Positions 29,514 to 34,779 of a DNA stretch of 34,779 nucleotides are shown in pieces; position 1 is the stretch's first letter, and the number at the start of each line of letters is the position of its first letter. The notes beneath the pieces were generated by a model. That model was not told the DNA's origin. It ran no database searches and saw only the letters and a program-made list of their open reading frames with translations. The stretch is from Patescibacteria group bacterium (GTDB taxonomy: Bacteria; Patescibacteriota; Saccharimonadia; Saccharimonadales; Saccharimonadaceae), in assembly GCA_004322265.1 (NCBI GenBank), contig SCSZ01000018.1:1-34779 (forward strand). The letters run 5' to 3'. The translations under genes and the position numbers were made by a program.

Positions 29514-29541
29514 TATGCTTAAATAAAGCATAGCTATGCTT
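29514..29541 (+). promoter_or_regulatory. competing hairpins covering the start codon of the giant gene
   Basis: Three arms: TATGCTT (29514-29520), AAGCATA (29526-29532) and TATGCTT again (29535-29541, containing the ATG). Arm 2 can pair with arm 1 (loop AAATA) or with arm 3 as part of a perfect 16-nt palindrome (29526-29541). Confidence 0.55.
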
Positions 29542-32500
29542 GGTCACATTGCACACTTTTTTAATCGATCCACGCGAGTAGTCGCACAGGCAAGCCCCCT
29601 CCGGGCTTGTCTTTCGTTGTTAAAAGGTATCAGACCCACTCCCCTAGTATTAACAGCAATCATTGTACTCTCTGGTGTTATATCGCTGATCCCTGCATCT
29701 AATGCGAGTGCAGCAGCAACGTGTCCAAGTTCACCTACAGAAGCGTCTGGTGGTAGCTACAACCCCAAGACAGGCGGCTGTAGCCCGGACGATGAAGCAA
29801 CCTCAATTAGTTATTTTGGCGTACTAAGTATATGTGTTGAACTTAATATGAATGCAACGATAACTTCGGACATTGGGCACGGTAAGGCAGCGCCCATATC
29901 GGCATTTTTTGGCCCAGGGCCTCTTGTGTTTACCTCTGGCAATGGTAGCGGATTTTTGTTTCCGGGGGCCGTCAAGACAACCTGTGCCGACGCACTAACA
30001 GCCGCGTTAAAGTTATGGGGCTTTACGACCACTAACGATCCCGAGGGTACTCAAGCACTTCTAGAGTCGATGGGTAATTATACATACCAATCTGCAACAG
30101 GTGGCGATAAACCAAAGTACACCGAAAATGGTAGCCCACCCCAGGTTGATACTGCTCGTGCAACTGCGTTCCAAACTGCAATTGAAAAAAAAGTATATGG
30201 CGGCAAATCTCCGACAATTAGTAATGCTGCAAAATATGCCATCGCACTTGATGCGTTTACTCGCAGCGGCAAACTGGACACGAACATTGGGCAAGACGAC
30301 AATATTGCACAGTGTAATGCACAAGATCTTGTTGATGATGTTACCAAACCAGTAACTCAAGCAGACAAAAATAATGTGGCAGCGGCCAAAAACAACACAA
30401 TCGTCAAGAACGATGCAGCTGGTGAAGATTATAATTTTACTCAAAATGTAAGTGCATCACGAGCATATACTAACCTTAATTTAGTCGACAGCACAGGGAC
30501 ACCGAGGGTTGCAGCCTATGCATATCTACAGACGAAGGAATACGGAATTAGTACAGCTGGGATACTATCGGCCATAGGTAGCGGTGGTATTACTCTACTC
30601 ATACCAAGCGGTACGAGCACCGACAAGTTCACTCATGCTGAGACTTTTAACTATAATATGACCTTTCGGACAGTCCCCACCTGTGCAACTTTAGTCAGTA
30701 ATATAAATACATACGCCGCAGATTTTAGGGACTGGCAACATGCTAACCAGGGAACACTCAGTTCTGGTTCTGGTACTGGAAAATGTTCAGACGGTAGCAC
30801 ACCAGCAGCGGACAAATCTTGTCCATCAGACACTGCCACACAGTGTGTTGTTGACGGCATTGGCTGGTTAGTCTGTCCATTAATGAACGCGCTTGGTGGG
30901 TTGAATGACGCGCTATATGCTTGGGTTCAAAGTGTGCTGTTACTAAATCCATTGCAACAAACTGATAGCAGCGGCGCAACGACACCCCAATATCAGAACT
31001 GGTCGATTATTCGCAACATCGCAAACGTTGTGTTGGTCATTGGATTTCTGGTAATTATATTCTCGCAAATTAGTAGTATTGGTATTAGTAACTATGGCAT
31101 CAAGAAAATGCTGCCCCGAATTATACTGATCGCAATCGCCATCAACCTATCGTGGACAATCATGACGGTCTCGGTCGATGTGGTAAATATCCTTGGAGTG
31201 GGATTACACAGTCTCCTTAATGCAACGGCGGTAAATGCGACGGCAGATAACCTTAGCACAGCATCCACGGTCGACGCGTTAGTAAAGGGGGCGGCGTCAA
31301 TAACAGTAGGTGGAGTTGTCGCCTTCTTTGCATTACCAGCCGCAGGTATTGGAGTAGGTACGTTGGTACTGCTGGCGCTACCATTCATCCTTGGTGCAGC
31401 ATTGTCATTACTTGCTGCGGTTGCGACACTATTCGTCAGAAACGCGTTAATAATCGTGTTAGTTATTATTTCGCCGGTAGCAATTGCCGCAGCCTTACTT
31501 CCTAATACGGAACAATACTTTAAGAGTTGGCGCAAAATGTTCCTACAGATGCTACTACTATTTCCGATGGCAGCGTTACTATTTGCCGGGGCTAAGTTTG
31601 CTGCGTATGTCGTCCTAACATCCAATCAGCAGATGGCTGTTATTGCCGCACTGTTCATTATGGCTGCACCTCTAGGACTGCTGCCATGGCTGGCGAGTAG
31701 ATCAGGTGGTATTATGGCGACCGTTGGAGGACGTTTGCAGGGAATCGCGAAAAGTGGTCAGGGCGCACTAAGAAAAGGGCTAGAGCAGCGTGTTGCAACA
31801 AGCCGCGCCGAACAACGCTCGGGGGCCAAGAATTTCTGGGGTGCGAGAGCATACAGAAAAGGTGCGAATGGCAGGGCACTACGCGATCGTCAGGGAAATA
31901 AAATACCTCTTGCAGACAGTGAAGGTACTTCACTACGAACTACCCAGGCCCAGAGATGGGCAAACCGCGGACAAGGCTTAAAAGAACGAGAAGGAACTGC
32001 ACAGAAAGTCATCGTCTCAAACTACAAACAAATAGGTCTCAGAACTGACGGCTCCCGCGCATCAAGAAGAGTCGCAAATATCATTGATGCAGGAAAAACT
32101 GAAGAGTTACGTGGCAAATCAGTCGAGGCACAATACAGTGCAAGACTAGAAGAAAGACAACTTGGCCAAGGACCCGAAAAGGCAATTACTCACAAATTAG
32201 AGGACGCCGAGGCAACAAGTAGAGGCTTCCAAGGTAGGTTAAAGCAAGAACAGGCTGAACGTATTAGAGATGGTGCAATAAATACAGCAGCGGCTTCAAT
32301 TAACGCAGGTGATCCTAGTATTTTGAACCTAAGAGATGTCAGTCAACAGGCATATGTCGCGGCGGCAGGCACTGCTGCAGCCGAGGCGCAAGATAAAGAG
32401 CTTAATGATAATACTGGTGCGGCAGACATATACATCCAACACGAAAACGAAGCCAAGTTCGGTAGTGAAATTCACGACGCTGAGCAAAAGGCAGTCTTTG

Positions 32501-34617
32501 ACAATGAAAAGAATAGCCGAGAAGACTTGATAGAATTAGCCAACCGACAGGATATCGCCAAGAAATCAAGCGAGGCTGCGGAACACGAGCTGGAATCAAA
32601 AGTTGAGCAAACTGCAGAATCGGGCGTTGATACACGAGAAGAAGACAGACGACGTACCGAAAAGGCTAAAGAAGAAGTGGCAACCATTCACGCCAATGAA
32701 GAGGCAGAACTTGCCGCACGTCGAGCCCCAGGAGGAGACCTTTATGGCCTGACCGAGCAGCAAGAGAGAAGTAAGCTGGAGAAGGAAAAGGCAGAAGGTG
32801 AACAGGAAAGAGCGTTCCAAGAACGACAAAGACCTGCGGACGAAGCAACTGGCCGGACGGCTGGAGACTTAGCAGGTTTACGCTCCGAGATTGATACGAG
32901 TACTACGGGAGCAAGCGTCGCAAAGACACAGCAAGCCGCAGAATTAGCAAGACGGCGCGCACCAGACGGGGATCTCACAGGACTTACACAAGAGGAAGAA
33001 GAGGCTAAACTAAGGACTAGCGTTTCTCAATCCAAGGAAGATGCCGCCCTGCAGCGTCGTAAGGCGACCGGAGATTTGGTTGGTCTTACCGAACAAGAAG
33101 TACGGGCAAAACTTGATGCCGAGAACGCACAGATTATTCAAAAAACAGCTGCCGATAAAAGCAAAGCGCCTGATGGCACAAATTCTGACCTCGCAGTAGA
33201 AAAAATTGTCTTAGACTCTGCAGCAAGCTTGGCAAGTTCAGAAGTAGATAGAGTAGCAAAAGAAGCTAAGGGAGCATTCAATCAAACAAAGGCCAACGGA
33301 ACGCAGTTATTTACCGATGAACAGCTGGCAGCTGTGGCCAACAATGCAGAGGCGACCATAGCTTCTGGTTACGCAGGCAATTGGGCGGAAGGAAGCGCTT
33401 CCCTCAACCTCGACCAGAAAATATCAGAGGACACACAAGGCGAGTTAGCACGCCAAGCAGCTGGAAAACGTATTGAACTCGAAGTGGATGCAGCGGGGAA
33501 CCCTATACCGCTTCTAGATGCTACTGGAGCACAGAGAATCGATTCCAATGGTAGACCAATGTTTAGAATTAGAGGTAATGAAAACATCGTTGCTCGGTCC
33601 TTCCAGCGTCTTGCGGCTGATACACAGGGCGATGCAGATGCATTGAAAGCACAATACGAAAGAGAAGGATTTGCCACAGGTACAATGCTTAAAAACATCC
33701 TTGATGTGGATAAAGATACTGGCGCAGGACCCGTAAAACCCCCTGCAAAGGACCCCGATGGTAATCCGATACCAGGAGGAATTCCTATCGCAGAAGAGGT
33801 TGCCGTTATACAGCGTATTGCTGAAAGTGGTGATATTGGTGGTGGTGTCTCAATAACAGAGTATGTTGCGTCACTTGCGCAAATAGCCAAACAAGATCAA
33901 GATGCTTTAGAGGCTGATCCAAACAACATTGATCTTCAAAAAAGAGCAAAAGCCAGCCGAGAACGCGCCAAACTCGTATCAAACGGCATGATGAACGGCT
34001 TTGCTAAAAACTCAAAAGGTAAACCACCGTGGGCTGGTGGAAGCGATGAAGCAAAATGGATTGAGGGTACTCATACTGACGGACCTAAGCAACAAGTCGT
34101 TAACGCCTTTGCTGGCGGTAAGCTATCTGGTGATAAACTAATGGGCTCAAACTATGAACAGCTGAAGCCTTTAAATAAATTCTTTGAAGAGATCGCACAG
34201 CCAGGTGGAATCAAAGATGCTATATCTAAGGCCAAAGCAGACATAAAGGATGCTGACTTTCCTCCTGGTAGCCCTGAGAGAGCTGTCGAAGAGGCTAGAG
34301 TTGAAGCGGACTTTAAAACAAACTTCTCTGCAACACTTTTGACGCTAGATGACCTCCTCGATAACCCTAAGTACGCCAATCGGCTCGAACCACGACAGCG
34401 TACCGAACTTGAAAGAACCCGTGCGACATTTGACCAAATCTTGGACTACAAATATGATCCATCAAACCCAAATAAAGAACAGTCAACCCTACCACCCGAT
34501 GCTCCATTACAGCGTCCTACGATGAAGGATCCAAAGGGAAGACCTGTTGAGTATCGACGACGTACTCCTGAAGAGTACTACACTACACCACGACCGGATG
34601 CAGATACAGGAGCATAG
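29536..34617 (+). CDS. giant VirB6/TrbL-like T4SS membrane protein with long coiled-coil C-terminus
   Basis: 1693 aa. An N-terminal hydrophobic segment (PLVLTAIIVLSGVISLIPASNASA), a polar Cys-containing region to about residue 470, then a cluster of about six membrane helices at residues about 490-720 (WSIIRNIANVVLVIGFLVIIFSQISSIGISNYGIKKMLPRIILIAIAINLSWTIMTVSVDVVNI, then FFALPAAGIGVGTLVLLALPFILGAALSLLAAVATLFVRNALIIVLVIISPVAIAAALLP, and later helices). This is the VirB6/TrbL layout and forms part of the inner-membrane channel. Residues about 740-1690 are charged and helical, with repeats RRAPxGDLxGLTxxExxxKL (near residues 1060, 1137 and 1172), and are probably cytosolic. The start codon lies in a perfect palindrome and has no SD. 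PrgI follows 60 nt downstream. Confidence 0.88.
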   Translation: MLGHIAHFFNRSTRVVAQASPLRACLSLLKGIRPTPLVLTAIIVLSGVISLIPASNASAAATCPSSPTEASGGSYNPKTGGCSPDDEATSISYFGVLSICVELNMNATITSDIGHGKAAPISAFFGPGPLVFTSGNGSGFLFPGAVKTTCADALTAALKLWGFTTTNDPEGTQALLESMGNYTYQSATGGDKPKYTENGSPPQVDTARATAFQTAIEKKVYGGKSPTISNAAKYAIALDAFTRSGKLDTNIGQDDNIAQCNAQDLVDDVTKPVTQADKNNVAAAKNNTIVKNDAAGEDYNFTQNVSASRAYTNLNLVDSTGTPRVAAYAYLQTKEYGISTAGILSAIGSGGITLLIPSGTSTDKFTHAETFNYNMTFRTVPTCATLVSNINTYAADFRDWQHANQGTLSSGSGTGKCSDGSTPAADKSCPSDTATQCVVDGIGWLVCPLMNALGGLNDALYAWVQSVLLLNPLQQTDSSGATTPQYQNWSIIRNIANVVLVIGFLVIIFSQISSIGISNYGIKKMLPRIILIAIAINLSWTIMTVSVDVVNILGVGLHSLLNATAVNATADNLSTASTVDALVKGAASITVGGVVAFFALPAAGIGVGTLVLLALPFILGAALSLLAAVATLFVRNALIIVLVIISPVAIAAALLPNTEQYFKSWRKMFLQMLLLFPMAALLFAGAKFAAYVVLTSNQQMAVIAALFIMAAPLGLLPWLASRSGGIMATVGGRLQGIAKSGQGALRKGLEQRVATSRAEQRSGAKNFWGARAYRKGANGRALRDRQGNKIPLADSEGTSLRTTQAQRWANRGQGLKEREGTAQKVIVSNYKQIGLRTDGSRASRRVANIIDAGKTEELRGKSVEAQYSARLEERQLGQGPEKAITHKLEDAEATSRGFQGRLKQEQAERIRDGAINTAAASINAGDPSILNLRDVSQQAYVAAAGTAAAEAQDKELNDNTGAADIYIQHENEAKFGSEIHDAEQKAVFDNEKNSREDLIELANRQDIAKKSSEAAEHELESKVEQTAESGVDTREEDRRRTEKAKEEVATIHANEEAELAARRAPGGDLYGLTEQQERSKLEKEKAEGEQERAFQERQRPADEATGRTAGDLAGLRSEIDTSTTGASVAKTQQAAELARRRAPDGDLTGLTQEEEEAKLRTSVSQSKEDAALQRRKATGDLVGLTEQEVRAKLDAENAQIIQKTAADKSKAPDGTNSDLAVEKIVLDSAASLASSEVDRVAKEAKGAFNQTKANGTQLFTDEQLAAVANNAEATIASGYAGNWAEGSASLNLDQKISEDTQGELARQAAGKRIELEVDAAGNPIPLLDATGAQRIDSNGRPMFRIRGNENIVARSFQRLAADTQGDADALKAQYEREGFATGTMLKNILDVDKDTGAGPVKPPAKDPDGNPIPGGIPIAEEVAVIQRIAESGDIGGGVSITEYVASLAQIAKQDQDALEADPNNIDLQKRAKASRERAKLVSNGMMNGFAKNSKGKPPWAGGSDEAKWIEGTHTDGPKQQVVNAFAGGKLSGDKLMGSNYEQLKPLNKFFEEIAQPGGIKDAISKAKADIKDADFPPGSPERAVEEARVEADFKTNFSATLLTLDDLLDNPKYANRLEPRQRTELERTRATFDQILDYKYDPSNPNKEQSTLPPDAPLQRPTMKDPKGRPVEYRRRTPEEYYTTPRPDADTGA

Positions 34618-34659
34618 TTGTCGGACATATAAACACCATACTTATAGAACCACTGTCAG

Positions 34660-34668
34660 TGTTATACT
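34660..34668 (+). promoter_or_regulatory. extended -10 of PrgI gene
   Basis: TGT + TATACT (34663-34668), 9 nt before the ATG. This is the longest spacing among the leaderless candidates. Confidence 0.55.
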
Positions 34669-34677
34669 ATAAGCACT

Positions 34678-34779
34678 ATGGCGCAGTATAAAGTACCTCA
34701 GGACGTCGAGGCGGATGACAAGTTAATTGGTCCGTTTAGCTTTCGTCAGTTCGTGTACCTGATTATTGTTGCGTTGTCT
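34678..34779 (+). CDS. PrgI-family T4SS protein (5' part only)
   Basis: 34 residues before the window ends: MAQYKVPQDVEADDKLIGPFSFRQFVYLIIVALS. The polar start YKVPQDVEADDKLIGPFSFRQFVYLI matches PrgI family proteins, small membrane proteins that accompany VirB4-type ATPases in Gram-positive and CPR type IV secretion loci. A virB4-like gene is therefore expected just beyond the window. Confidence 0.85.
   Translation, partial: MAQYKVPQDVEADDKLIGPFSFRQFVYLIIVALS

Noticed and set aside
31092-31625. 177-codon minus-strand frame inside the giant gene
   Set aside because: It is a mirror of membrane-helix codons in the VirB6-like region; no start signals.

Overview
The window looks like a chromosomal segment of a Candidatus Saccharibacteria (TM7, Patescibacteria/CPR) genome. 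This is judged from the gene set and proteins, not from a database search. Supporting signs are two FemAB-type peptidoglycan bridge enzymes, an N-terminally short MurE-like ligase, a run of small pilin-like genes beside a giant VirB6/TrbL-like membrane protein and a PrgI-type protein, many short orphan membrane proteins, and standard code use (TGA is used as stop). GC is moderate apart from one GC-rich island.

Layout. 1-1000: 5' part of a phosphoglucose/phosphomannose isomerase (minus) and a Pro/Thr-rich orphan. 1062-3066: groES-groEL on the minus strand under a CIRCE operator that overlaps its promoter. 3104-6332: FemAB enzyme, an amidinotransferase/DDAH-like protein and a MurE-like ligase. 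6504-9427: tRNA-Ser(GCT) followed by a chain of single genes (orphan membrane protein, dapF, two more small membrane proteins, DUF1801), separated by repeats that match the tRNA 3' end plus its terminator. 9587-15825: a deaminase, DUF4190/DUF4352-like envelope proteins, tRNA-Ser(CGA), a GC-rich NUDIX gene with a hammerhead ribozyme behind it, a HIT hydrolase, and a secreted peptide plus a kinase-fold protein. 15836-24669: valS, a second FemAB, tsaD, tRNA-Arg(GCG), envelope orphans, a folC-like ligase, tRNA-Ser(TGA) and a ComF-like phosphoribosyltransferase. 24778-26193: Hsp20, then a REP-associated tyrosine transposase flanked by its REP hairpins. 26219-34779: type IV secretion/pilus locus.

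Main results. (1) A complete type III hammerhead ribozyme lies on the minus strand at 12431-12491; every catalytic-core position is present and all three helices pair perfectly. It sits 3' of a NUDIX gene whose base composition differs from its neighbours. (2) At least sixteen genes start 5-9 nt, most often exactly 6 nt, after a -10 box that often carries an upstream TGN and usually has no -35 box. This predicts leaderless mRNAs for most single or first genes, while heat-shock and operon-internal genes have real Shine-Dalgarno leaders. (3) The region after tRNA-Ser(GCT) has the look of a serial insertion site or cassette array. (4) Three copies of one REP hairpin are present, two of them bracketing the transposase.

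Working together: the FemAB pair, MurE-like ligase, DapF and isomerase fit cell-wall building in a reduced parasite/epibiont. The pilin/VirB6/PrgI locus fits a surface secretion or attachment machine. GroESL and Hsp20 are the stress genes. No stretch longer than 300 bases lacks a gene or RNA.
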